DNA of 64,000 nucleotides, taken from NCBI RefSeq assembly GCF_001438655.1, contig NZ_JQBR01000010.1, positions 1-64,000 of the forward strand. Reading direction: 5' to 3'. The DNA is from Pediococcus cellicola. Its GTDB lineage: Bacteria; Bacillota; Bacilli; Lactobacillales; Lactobacillaceae. Shown in pieces: positions 48,401 to 56,581 of the stretch. The translations under genes were made by a program, and so were the position numbers. The notes below the pieces were generated by a model that was given only the letters and a program-made list of their open reading frames with translations, ran no database searches and was not told where the DNA came from. Positions within the stretch are counted from its first letter, which is position 1, and each line of letters opens with the position of its first letter.

Positions 48401-49549
48401 TCATTCTCCACCATCTTCATAGCCACCGTTTTGACGTTTATACCACCGAAAAAGATGCGTTAAAATCACTTTAGAAACTGCATACACAGGGATCCCAAAG
48501 ATAACACCTAACACACCAAACATACGTCCAGAAGCAAGCAACACGATCAAAATGGTGACCGGATGAATTCCAAGATTGGTTCCTAAAATTAATGGCGAAA
48601 TCAAACGGCCCTCAATCGTCTGTTCAACGGCAAATACAATCAAGACTTTAACTAGCATCCAAGGTGAAATAAATGCGGCAAGCACAATAGAAGGAATCAT
48701 TGCAAGGAATGAACCCAAATATGGAATTAAGTTAAGGACACCAGCGACAATTCCTAACGTTAAGGCAAACTTGAGACCAGCAATTGCATAACCTACAAAA
48801 AACATCACTGCCACACAGAATGCTACAATCAATTGACCACGGATATAGCCACTTAACTTACCATTAATTTCTCCTAAAGTCGCAATGAACCCTGCACGTT
48901 TACGAATTGGAAGAAAATGGGCCAAATATTTTGGTAGTCGATGCCCATCTTTCAGCAAATAAAAAAGAATAAAGGGCATGGTAATAATTCCTACAATAAT
49001 CTTCGTAATTAAACTGATCACACCACTTACTGAACTAAACGTTTGATTAGCAAAGGAGCTTGCCCACTTTGAAAACGAATTTGTGGTTGTTTTGCTGATT
49101 TCATCAAACTCTTTTTGAAACTGGCCTAAACGCGGATCGTTTAACCAAGCCTCTAATTGATTGACCAAATGATTCCAGTACGACGGCCAATTGTTCAAAA
49201 AATCTGTGGCCTGGTTACGAATAACCGGGATCAGTGCCACAATTCCCCATACCACTAAAAGGATGACCACCACGAACAAAGCACTAATTGTCCACACACG
49301 ATTGATGTGATATTTTTTTTCAAGTCGGTCAACTAGTGGGTTGAATAAGTAAAATAAAACACCTGCTAAAACCACCGGAAGTGCCACAATGTCGGCAAAA
49401 TCACTTACTGGTTGAAAAAACCAAGTCACTTTGGAAAATGTCCAAATAATTAATAAGCACAAGAGGACAATCATTAAATTAACGACAACGCGATTATTTA
49501 GAACTAATTTTGAAAACCAGCTTCGCCAAGCTTCTTTTGTTGTTTTCAA
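48401..49549 (-). CDS. AI-2E family membrane transporter (second)
   Basis: 382 aa from a TTG start behind GGTGA. The N-terminal helices, a long extracytoplasmic loop (about residues 110-175) and the C-terminal bundle with GVLNLIPYLGSFLAMIPSIV and GVLGVIFGIPVYAVSKVIL fit the AI-2E family. The IPYLGSFL/IP motif is typical. Substrate unknown. It follows the small EIIA-Gut-like gene by 17 bases and the two are probably cotranscribed. Confidence 0.88.
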   Translation of the reverse strand: MKTTKEAWRSWFSKLVLNNRVVVNLMIVLLCLLIIWTFSKVTWFFQPVSDFADIVALPVVLAGVLFYLFNPLVDRLEKKYHINRVWTISALFVVVILLVVWGIVALIPVIRNQATDFLNNWPSYWNHLVNQLEAWLNDPRLGQFQKEFDEISKTTTNSFSKWASSFANQTFSSVSGVISLITKIIVGIITMPFILFYLLKDGHRLPKYLAHFLPIRKRAGFIATLGEINGKLSGYIRGQLIVAFCVAVMFFVGYAIAGLKFALTLGIVAGVLNLIPYLGSFLAMIPSIVLAAFISPWMLVKVLIVFAVEQTIEGRLISPLILGTNLGIHPVTILIVLLASGRMFGVLGVIFGIPVYAVSKVILTHLFRWYKRQNGGYEDGGE

Positions 49550-49566
49550 AAAATCACCACCGCTCT

Positions 49567-49923
49567 TTAAAAAATATAAGTTATTTTATCACCAACTGAA
49601 AAGCCGGGGAACTTTTCCGGTGATAAGTAGATCGCACTTTGTAAAGGTGTGTCTGGTACGGGCTCAAAACATAAAGTGGCATGACCCACTCCGCTTAAAT
49701 TGGCATTTACCAACTTACCACAAAATGTAATTTCATATTCATGCTCACGAATCCGAATACGAGCCCCGCGTTTTAAGTTAAATTTAGGCGCTTTTTGATC
49801 AAACTTTTGAATAAGCGCCACGTCTTTTAAACTGTTTGTGGCTTCTGGACCAAATAAAATGACCAAGGGATCATTTTCGACAATGGAATTTTTACCAATT
49901 GCAACAATTTCAGATGTTATCAT
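49567..49923 (-). CDS. Orphan PTS glucitol/sorbitol EIIA-like protein lacking the phosphorylation His
   Basis: 118 aa, full length for the EIIA-Gut (GutA/SrlB) family. Family landmarks are visible: IVAIGKNSI near the start, GARIRIREHEYEITFCG in the middle and LSGVGHATLCFE. In E. coli SrlB the phosphorylated His43 lies in a FIHCH segment; here the matching stretch is LIQKF (Gln at residue 39), so phosphotransfer by that residue is not possible. No EIIB/EIIC or sorbitol dehydrogenase gene is nearby; it is paired with an AI-2E permease. It is probably a repurposed binding or regulatory protein. Confidence 0.8.
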   Translation of the reverse strand: MITSEIVAIGKNSIVENDPLVILFGPEATNSLKDVALIQKFDQKAPKFNLKRGARIRIREHEYEITFCGKLVNANLSGVGHATLCFEPVPDTPLQSAIYLSPEKFPGFSVGDKITYIF

Positions 49924-50064
49924 TTACTATCCTCTCCTCATGATTAATGGTTGCTTACATTGTAGCATAGTCATCTTCGAGATATAAAGAAAATGGAAGC
50001 GTGCCCATGACTGCAAAAAACTGTGCTATACTTTTTTATTAGAGATCACAAGGAGGTCCTTATA

Positions 50065-51096
50065 TTGAAAGAATCATTTTTTATTGGCACATATACTAAA
50101 AAGACAAGTCATGGCGTTTACAAAATGACTTTAGATACAGAGAAAAAATCTTTAGACCACTTAGAATTAGTTGCTGAACTAGGCAATCCTACCTATTTGG
50201 CAAAATCTAAACGTCAATTCCTTTATACGGTTGACCAAAAAGGCGAAAACGGCGGTGTGGGTGTCGTCGACCTTAACCAGGATCCCGCAAAAGTTGTGCA
50301 ACATGCGGTGACACCAGGCAATTCACCTGCCTATGTAGCTGTTGATGAAGCACGGCAATTGCTTTACAGCTCTAACTATCACTTAGCAACCGTCACAGTA
50401 TACAAAATTCAAGCTGATGGTACCTTGCAACAAACAGATGTGGTCACTCACTCAGGAAAAGGGCCCAAACCTGAACAGGCTGACGGTGCTCACGTACACT
50501 TTAGTGATTTAACTCCTGACAATCGTCTTGTTGTTTGCGATTTGGGAACCGATGAAGTATACACTTACGACGTTTCAAAAACCGGTCAGCTTTCTGAAGT
50601 GGCGCGTTATAAGACAGCGCCAGGATTTGGCCCTCGCCATATTGTCTTTGCTCCCCAAGGCACTAAAGCTTATTTAGCAGGTGAATTAGGAAGTGGCGTT
50701 GATGTTTTAGATTACGATGCAAAAACTGGCAAGTTCAGCCGTGTTCAATCTATCAGTACCATCCCCTCAACATGGGATAAACATAACGGTGCTGCCGCCA
50801 TTAAAATTAGCCGTGATGGTCACTTCCTTTATGTTTCTAATCGAGGCTATGATTCACTAGCCGTATTTGAAATCAATCAAGATGGCACCTTAAATCTAAT
50901 CCAAAACATTTCGGTAGAAGGTAGTTTTCCTAGAGACTTTGCCTTAGATCCAAGTGAAGAATTTGTGGTTTGTGTAAATCAGAACACGGACAACGCAACC
51001 TTATTTGCACGCTCACTAAAAACTGGTAAACTGAGCTTATTACAAAAGGACGTTGCTGTTCCCGAGGGAGTTTGTGTTTTGTTTAACCAAAAGTAA
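50065..51096 (+). CDS. Lactonase family (6-phosphogluconolactonase-type) beta-propeller protein
   Basis: 343 aa from a TTG start eight bases after AGGAGG. The sequence has the seven-blade lactonase pattern (FFIGTYTKKTSHGVY, SPAYVAVDEARQLLYSSNY, GPRHIVFAPQGTKAYLAGE, HFLYVSNRGYDSLAVFEI). The family (YbhE/Pgl) hydrolyses 6-phosphogluconolactone in the oxidative pentose phosphate route. It is on the plus strand, 18 bases ahead of cutC. An extended -10 (TGC-TATACT near 50024-50032) lies upstream. Confidence 0.88.
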   Translation: MKESFFIGTYTKKTSHGVYKMTLDTEKKSLDHLELVAELGNPTYLAKSKRQFLYTVDQKGENGGVGVVDLNQDPAKVVQHAVTPGNSPAYVAVDEARQLLYSSNYHLATVTVYKIQADGTLQQTDVVTHSGKGPKPEQADGAHVHFSDLTPDNRLVVCDLGTDEVYTYDVSKTGQLSEVARYKTAPGFGPRHIVFAPQGTKAYLAGELGSGVDVLDYDAKTGKFSRVQSISTIPSTWDKHNGAAAIKISRDGHFLYVSNRGYDSLAVFEINQDGTLNLIQNISVEGSFPRDFALDPSEEFVVCVNQNTDNATLFARSLKTGKLSLLQKDVAVPEGVCVLFNQK

Positions 51097-51114
51097 GCAA
51101 TAAGGAGTTCTCAC

Positions 51115-51756
51115 ATGATTATAAAAGAAGTGGCTGTAGAAAATTTTACCAAAATTCCGGATGCAATTCGCGCAGGTGCTAGTCGCATTGAGCTTTGTGA
51201 CAACTTAGCCGTCGGTGGTACCACCGTTAGCAAAGGTGTGATGGCTGAAACTCAAAAGTATGCGGGTGAACATCATGTGCCCGTTATGGCAATGATTCGA
51301 CCTCGTGGTGGTAATTTTGTTTATACGGATACTGAATTAAAAATTATGGAAGCTGATGTTTTTCAAGCTCAAGAATTAGGCGTTGATGGCGTTGTTTTTG
51401 GTGTCCTAACCAAACAAGGTGATCTAGATACAGACGCACTAGAAATGTTGATTGCAGCAGCTGGGGGTATGCAAATTACTTTTCACATGGCATTTGATGC
51501 GATTCCCCAAGATAAGCAAGCCACTGCCATTGATTGGCTCGCAAATGCTGGTGTAGACCGCATTTTGACCCATGGTGGTGAGTTAAGCACACCCATAGCT
51601 GCAAACTATGAACACCTAAAACAAACGATTGCTTATGCAAACCACCGATTGATCATTTTACCCGGCGGTGGCATCACCGCCCAAAATCTGGCCGAAGTTA
51701 CGGAAACTCTTAAAGTTAAAGAAGCACACGGAACTAAAATCGTTGGACGGCTCTAA
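51115..51756 (+). CDS. cutC: CutC family protein
   Basis: 213 aa. TIM-barrel CutC family with the typical IKEVAVENF start, AGASRIELCDNLAVGGTTVS and HMAFDAI motifs. CutC was first linked to copper tolerance in E. coli; the direct role remains uncertain. Probably cotranscribed with the lactonase gene and closed by a terminator. A CopB-type ATPase gene lies 11 kb away, with no sign of co-regulation. Confidence 0.92.
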   Translation: MIIKEVAVENFTKIPDAIRAGASRIELCDNLAVGGTTVSKGVMAETQKYAGEHHVPVMAMIRPRGGNFVYTDTELKIMEADVFQAQELGVDGVVFGVLTKQGDLDTDALEMLIAAAGGMQITFHMAFDAIPQDKQATAIDWLANAGVDRILTHGGELSTPIAANYEHLKQTIAYANHRLIILPGGGITAQNLAEVTETLKVKEAHGTKIVGRL

Positions 51757-51784
51757 GCCATAAAAATAATATTTACACTAAATA

Positions 51785-51831
51785 AGCTCCCAGTACTGGA
51801 TTGTAATCCAATACTGAGGGCCTATTTTTTG
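51785..51831 (+). terminator. Rho-independent terminator of cutC
   Basis: CTCCCAGTACTGGATT pairs with AATCCAATACTGAGGG, followed by CCTATTTTTT. Confidence 0.8.
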
Positions 51832-51884
51832 CATACTTTATTCAATTCAGGATCCACAAATCATTATTGCGAGGTCAATTCTCT

Positions 51885-53237
51885 CTAATGAATAAACATC
51901 TGCAAAAAATATTGTGCGATACTGAAATAAATTAAAACACTCGTTAAATCACTAAGTGTCGAGATAAATGGTCCGCTGGCTACAGCAGGATCTACCCCAA
52001 TCTTTTCCATCCCAATTGGAATTAGGCTACCGGCTAAATTTGCCACGAAAATAGCACTTGCCATCGCTATGCCCACAATGCCGCCAAGAACTAAATCGTG
52101 TTTCCAAATTCCCACCATTAGCCACACACAAAGACCAGTTACCACACCAATAATGACACCAGTCGCGATTTCGTTTAATAACAGTCGCCAAATTTTAAGA
52201 TGACTATTCATAGCTAAGCGACGAACCGCCACCGCCAGGCTTTGGGTACCTGCGTTTCCTGCCGTTCCCGTAATCAGGGAAATAAAAACGGCCAATACAC
52301 TCACCTGAGCCAGCAAGCCTTCAAAATGGTTAATTAAAGTGGCCGTAATCATCCCCATGAAAAGTAGTGTGATCAACCACGGAAGTCGCTTAAAGGCCGT
52401 TTTAAACGGGTTACGTGTCACATCTTGTGTATCAACACCAGCTAAATGTGAATAGTCTTCTGCGGACTCCTCATCAATAACGTCGATGATATCATCAACC
52501 GTAATAATTCCCACGATTTTTTCACTTTGATTTACAACTGGAATCGCCACGAAATTGTAATCACGCACTTGCTCTGCAATCTGCGCTTGGTCTTCATTGA
52601 CATCCACGGCTAAAACACGTGACGTCATAATTGTGGCAATGGCTTCCTCGTCAGAGTGCGTGATCAGATCACGTACTGACAAAACGCCAACTAAAATGCC
52701 ATAATCATCAGTCACATAAATATACGTAATAATTTCGGCTTCCTGTGCCCCTTGTTTAACCTGTTGCATGGCCTTTCCGACTGTAAGATTCTGATTGATT
52801 GCAATAAATTCAGTGGTCATTAAGGAACCGGCTGTCTGATCCTCATAATGAATTAAATTGCGAACTTTATTAGCATCCTCTGCCCGTAGTAAATTCAAGT
52901 ATTTACGTCGTGCCAGCGGTCGCATATCAGCCAAGATATCCACAACGTTATCAGTGTACATCTCAGTCAACAGCCGCGCCGCGTATGCTGGGGGCATCTC
53001 ATCTAAGTATTTGCCAGCTTCAACTGGATCTTCTTCGGTATCATCGAAAACATTTGCAAGTTCTTCTGGAGTTAGAAAGGTATAAACCAGTTTTCGTTGG
53101 GACAAATCGAATTCTGCAAAAAGTTGACTTTGCTCGTAACCATGTAAACTCAAAAACAGTTTACGAAACCTTTTTCGACTATTTTTGTTTAAAAGCGTTT
53201 CAAGTTCAACTTCAATGTTTTCTAATTCTTCCGTCAT
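51885..53237 (-). CDS. mgtE: Magnesium transporter MgtE
   Basis: 450 aa. N domain (residues ~1-130), paired CBS domains (~133-255, TAGSLMTTEFIAI at the start) and five C-terminal membrane helices with the pore segment (TGTAGNAGTQSLAVAVRRLA). The CBS and N domains gate the channel by sensing cytoplasmic Mg2+. No M-box leader is visible in the 20 bases to the upstream rluD-like gene, so it is part of that operon. Confidence 0.94.
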   Translation of the reverse strand: MTEELENIEVELETLLNKNSRKRFRKLFLSLHGYEQSQLFAEFDLSQRKLVYTFLTPEELANVFDDTEEDPVEAGKYLDEMPPAYAARLLTEMYTDNVVDILADMRPLARRKYLNLLRAEDANKVRNLIHYEDQTAGSLMTTEFIAINQNLTVGKAMQQVKQGAQEAEIITYIYVTDDYGILVGVLSVRDLITHSDEEAIATIMTSRVLAVDVNEDQAQIAEQVRDYNFVAIPVVNQSEKIVGIITVDDIIDVIDEESAEDYSHLAGVDTQDVTRNPFKTAFKRLPWLITLLFMGMITATLINHFEGLLAQVSVLAVFISLITGTAGNAGTQSLAVAVRRLAMNSHLKIWRLLLNEIATGVIIGVVTGLCVWLMVGIWKHDLVLGGIVGIAMASAIFVANLAGSLIPIGMEKIGVDPAVASGPFISTLSDLTSVLIYFSIAQYFLQMFIH

Positions 53238-53256
53238 GATTTACCCCTCCATTACC

Positions 53257-54162
53257 TTAAAGATTGCGAATTTCTTGTTCCAAATATGCTGCGAAGTCTT
53301 TTGGTAAAGGTGCCATCACCGTAATTTGTTGATTTAAAAATGGATTATAAAATGAAACCGACGCACAATGTAACGCTTGTCGTTGCATATAGCCACTGCC
53401 AGAACCACCGTATAAAACGTCACCCACTAATGGATGCCTTAGCCCTGCAAAGTGAACTCTAATTTGATGTGTTCTGCCCGTATGCAACCGTACTTTAATT
53501 AAAGTAGCTTGTCGAAGTGATTTACTCACCCAGTACTCAGTTACCGAACGACGTCCCTGACCACTTTCAGCAATTTGACGTCTTATAAAAGAACTTGGAT
53601 CACGGTTAATTGGCAAATCAATCACGCCATGACGCTGATTCAAATGACCACTCACCACTGCGACATAGCTCTTTTTCAATTGTCGTGCCTTTAATTGTTT
53701 ATCTAAAACAGAATGTGCGAAATGGTGTTTCGCAAAAATAACCAAACCGGAAGTATCTCGATCAAGCCTCGTCACCACATGAGTGACTTGGCTTTCATAG
53801 TTCTGGCGTTGGTAATAGCCCTTCACACGATTGACCAAAGTATCATTCGGATACAAATGCGATGGCACAGTAGCTAAATAGGCCGGCTTGTTAACGACCA
53901 AAAAATGCGCATCTTCATAACAGATATCAATGGGGCCATCGGACGCGCTCACATGGTCATTTGCAATTTCAGGAGGTAGCGTTAATGTCACTAAATCACC
54001 AGTCACTACTTCTGCTAAAACACGTACTGGTTCATGGTTTCGTTCAATTTGACCACCGTGAAATTTAATTCCCTTCAACAAGGTCCGTGAAACACCCTTT
54101 TGATACAAAAAAGTTCGGATCTTCTCCGGACTTTCTACCTTTACTTGCCAACTAATCTTCAT
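53257..54162 (-). CDS. RluD-family RNA pseudouridine synthase
   Basis: 301 aa from the ATG at 54162, which overlaps the end of nadK by 11 bases; further upstream starts lie inside nadK. An S4-like N-terminal segment is followed by the catalytic motif THVVTRLDRDTSGLVIFAK (catalytic Asp in RLDRDTSG) and GRTHQIRVHFAGLRHPLVGD. It resembles B. subtilis YjbO, at the same place in the synteny block. The RNA target is not known from sequence. Confidence 0.92.
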   Translation of the reverse strand: MKISWQVKVESPEKIRTFLYQKGVSRTLLKGIKFHGGQIERNHEPVRVLAEVVTGDLVTLTLPPEIANDHVSASDGPIDICYEDAHFLVVNKPAYLATVPSHLYPNDTLVNRVKGYYQRQNYESQVTHVVTRLDRDTSGLVIFAKHHFAHSVLDKQLKARQLKKSYVAVVSGHLNQRHGVIDLPINRDPSSFIRRQIAESGQGRRSVTEYWVSKSLRQATLIKVRLHTGRTHQIRVHFAGLRHPLVGDVLYGGSGSGYMQRQALHCASVSFYNPFLNQQITVMAPLPKDFAAYLEQEIRNL

Positions 54163-54958
54163 TACCATCACCAATAAACGCATTTCTGACACGGTTCCAA
54201 AATCCCGTATGTCGATATTTCGCAAAATTAATTTTTTGTTCTCCAATTCGGTACTCGATTTGTTCAATTGGCGTATTAAATACATTCACTTGATCTGCTG
54301 TAAAATTAAAATTACCGCCGTGAGCCGGACGAATGGTAATCCATTCGTCCGGTGCTAGGATGATAGACGCACCTAAAGTTCGGAACACACGATTATTAAT
54401 AGAGGCAATCTCAGCCATTTGTAGCACCTCAAGTTGCGGATGTACAACCGCGCCACCTACTGAACGGTTATAAGCTGTTGATCCCGTTGGTGTGGAAATA
54501 CAAAGTCCATCTCCACGAAAACGTTCAAACAACTTATCCTTCAAGTAGACATCTGCAACTAATGTTGACGAGACCTTTTTAATAGTGGACTCGTTCACCG
54601 CATGATAACGCTTCGGACGAGTCTCACCAACAAACAGCACGTCTGCGTCTAAGATTGGATAACTGATACATTCGCCGTTATCTGCTTTAATAGCTTTAAT
54701 TAAATCGTCTAGCTCATAGTCACGCCAGTCCGTATAAAATCCCAAATGTCCCGTGTGCACACCGATAAACCGAATGTGTGCCAGTTGACTTTGGTAGTAT
54801 TGAAAGGCAGATAACAATGTGCCATCGCCACCTACCGACACCACAATATCTGGTTGTGCATTATCAACGGTAATTTGATTTTCTTGTAATTTTTTTGTCA
54901 GTTGATCGGCAACATTTTGTGCGTTATTCGCACGTGTACTATAAACTGCTACTTTCAT
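54152..54958 (-). CDS. nadK: NAD kinase
   Basis: 268 aa. NAD kinase motifs GGDGTLLSAF (residues ~44-53) and the conserved STPTGSTAYNRSVGGAVVHP near 155-174. It makes NADP from NAD using ATP or polyphosphate. It starts five bases after relQ and overlaps the rluD-like gene, so the three are translationally linked. Confidence 0.96.
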   Translation of the reverse strand: MKVAVYSTRANNAQNVADQLTKKLQENQITVDNAQPDIVVSVGGDGTLLSAFQYYQSQLAHIRFIGVHTGHLGFYTDWRDYELDDLIKAIKADNGECISYPILDADVLFVGETRPKRYHAVNESTIKKVSSTLVADVYLKDKLFERFRGDGLCISTPTGSTAYNRSVGGAVVHPQLEVLQMAEIASINNRVFRTLGASIILAPDEWITIRPAHGGNFNFTADQVNVFNTPIEQIEYRIGEQKINFAKYRHTGFWNRVRNAFIGDGNED

Positions 54959-54963
54959 TCTTA

Positions 54964-55614
54964 TCAGTCCTTATGTGATCCATACATATTATGATCTGAA
55001 CGCTCACGCGAAAACAACTTTTGTGCTTCTTGAATTTCTTCACGAATCTCTGACATTTCTTCATCCAAAGAAAACGCCGCTTCTGAAGCGCGCTGCAAAC
55101 GTTCACTTAATTCCTTAGGAAATTCACCCTGATATTTATAATTTAAAGAATGTTCAATCGTAGCCCAAAAATTCATGGCTAATGTGCGGATTTGAATTTC
55201 AGCTAAAATTTTCTTCTCTCCTGAAATCAACTGCACCGGATATTCGACAACGATATGATAAGAACGATACCCGCTAGGCTTTTCATTATTGATATAATCA
55301 CGTTCCTCAATAATAGTCATATCCGTGCGTTTTCGCAGTAAGTCCACCACTTGATAGATGTCTTCCACAAACTGGCACATCACACGGACACCCGCGATAT
55401 CTTGCATATCTTTTTCTAAACGATCTTCACGTACTTGACGGCGAACCATTTTTTCTTTAATACTTGAAACCGGTTTGACGCGTCCCGTAACAAATTCAAT
55501 GGGACTTTGTTGATCATGATTTTGAAATTGTTTGCGAATACCACGTAATTTAATTTTTAATTCATCAACAGTTTGTTTATATGGTAATAGGAATTGATCC
55601 CAATTAGTTATCAC
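54964..55614 (-). CDS. relQ: Small alarmone synthetase RelQ
   Basis: A 216-aa single-domain (p)ppGpp synthetase without hydrolase or TGS domains. RelA/SpoT synthetase motifs: DIAGVRVMCQFVEDIY (near 91-106), RDYINNEKPSGYRSYHIVVE and EIQIRTLAMNFWATIEHSLNYK, then a helical C-terminal tail used for tetramerisation. The start is GTG, nine bases after GAGG. It produces alarmones in wall and other stress. First gene of relQ-nadK-rluD-like-mgtE. Confidence 0.95.
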   Translation of the reverse strand: MITNWDQFLLPYKQTVDELKIKLRGIRKQFQNHDQQSPIEFVTGRVKPVSSIKEKMVRRQVREDRLEKDMQDIAGVRVMCQFVEDIYQVVDLLRKRTDMTIIEERDYINNEKPSGYRSYHIVVEYPVQLISGEKKILAEIQIRTLAMNFWATIEHSLNYKYQGEFPKELSERLQRASEAAFSLDEEMSEIREEIQEAQKLFSRERSDHNMYGSHKD

Positions 55615-55881
55615 GTCTCTTGCCTCACTTTACACAACACTAACTTTAATTTTAGCATAAAAGACCCGTTTAATCTGCTTGAAAGACCGTGCAAATTTTC
55701 ACACGTTTCCTACAGGCCATTTTTCTTTACCTTTCACCCATTTATGAGCTAAGATACAGCTGAAATCAAAATTAAGAAAACAATTTATTTGATATTTTTT
55801 CAAAATTTGGTAAAGTCAATACTGTTGTCTTTTAAAAAAAATAAAAAAACATATAAAAACGGTTTGTTGGAGGAAAGTCTA

Positions 55882-56496
55882 ATGCTTGATGTCTATTTGT
55901 TTGTAGCGCCATTAGGGAAACCTTGTATGCGCTCGGAAAAAGTGATGATGGAATTTGTCCATAACGTGGATCAAAAGGTGAGTTTCCAAATTATCCCTAT
56001 GTTAAATATGCAACTTGTTCAAGACTACCTGCATAGTAATGATAATCAGTCGTATGAAAACTATAACGCGTTGGCCGAAGACATGTATCATCTGATTTTG
56101 GACTATAAGGCCGCACTATTCCAATGTAAACGTGATGGACGGACGTTTTTGAAATTAATGCAAACTGAACTGAATCAAAAAGGTATCGTTTACTCTCAAA
56201 GCTTAGGTTCCGAAATTGCTAGGCAAGCTCATCTGGATTTAGAAATGTTTGAAGTCGACCGTCGTTCTCAATTAGCAAAAGACTCTTTTAAAGCTGATCA
56301 GCAAACCGCTTTAGAGATGAACGTCACTTCTTCGCCATCTGCTGTAATTTTCGACGACCAAGCTGATGAATGCGGGATTTTAGTTGAAAATTTTAGCGAT
56401 GATGTCTTGCAACAAATTTGTCAAGACACCGATTGTCCATTGTCCTCTTCAATTAGTTTCACCCATCCAACCATCTCATTTCCACATGTTTTATAA
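55882..56496 (+). CDS. spxH: SpxH (YjbH)-like ClpXP adaptor, DsbA/thioredoxin fold
   Basis: 204 aa from the ATG at 55882 behind GGAGG; the open frame upstream has no ribosome site. DsbA-like fold: MLDVYLFVAPLGKPC, a helical insert and a TSSPSAVIFDD segment that corresponds to the cis-Pro region. The CxxC of YjbH-type proteins is reduced to GKPC (second Cys only). In Bacillus the adaptor delivers Spx to ClpXP. It lies divergent from relQ and convergent with pepF, in the conserved spx-mecA-coiA-pepF-yjbH neighbourhood. Confidence 0.82.
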   Translation: MLDVYLFVAPLGKPCMRSEKVMMEFVHNVDQKVSFQIIPMLNMQLVQDYLHSNDNQSYENYNALAEDMYHLILDYKAALFQCKRDGRTFLKLMQTELNQKGIVYSQSLGSEIARQAHLDLEMFEVDRRSQLAKDSFKADQQTALEMNVTSSPSAVIFDDQADECGILVENFSDDVLQQICQDTDCPLSSSISFTHPTISFPHVL

Positions 56497-56511
56497 AATA
56501 TAGTTATTGTT

Positions 56512-56581
56512 CAAAAAGATAAAGGATTTCTCAACTGTCACGATATTCATCGTTATTGTTAAGAAATCCTTTATTTTTTAT
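56512..56581. terminator. Bidirectional terminator between spxH and pepF
   Basis: AAAGGATTTCTCAAC pairs with GTTAAGAAATCCTTT at nearly every position across a long loop. T follows on the plus strand and A precedes on the left. Confidence 0.8.

Noticed and set aside
51785-51831. cutC terminator as bidirectional for mgtE
   Set aside because: The left flank lacks the A-run needed to act on the minus strand.
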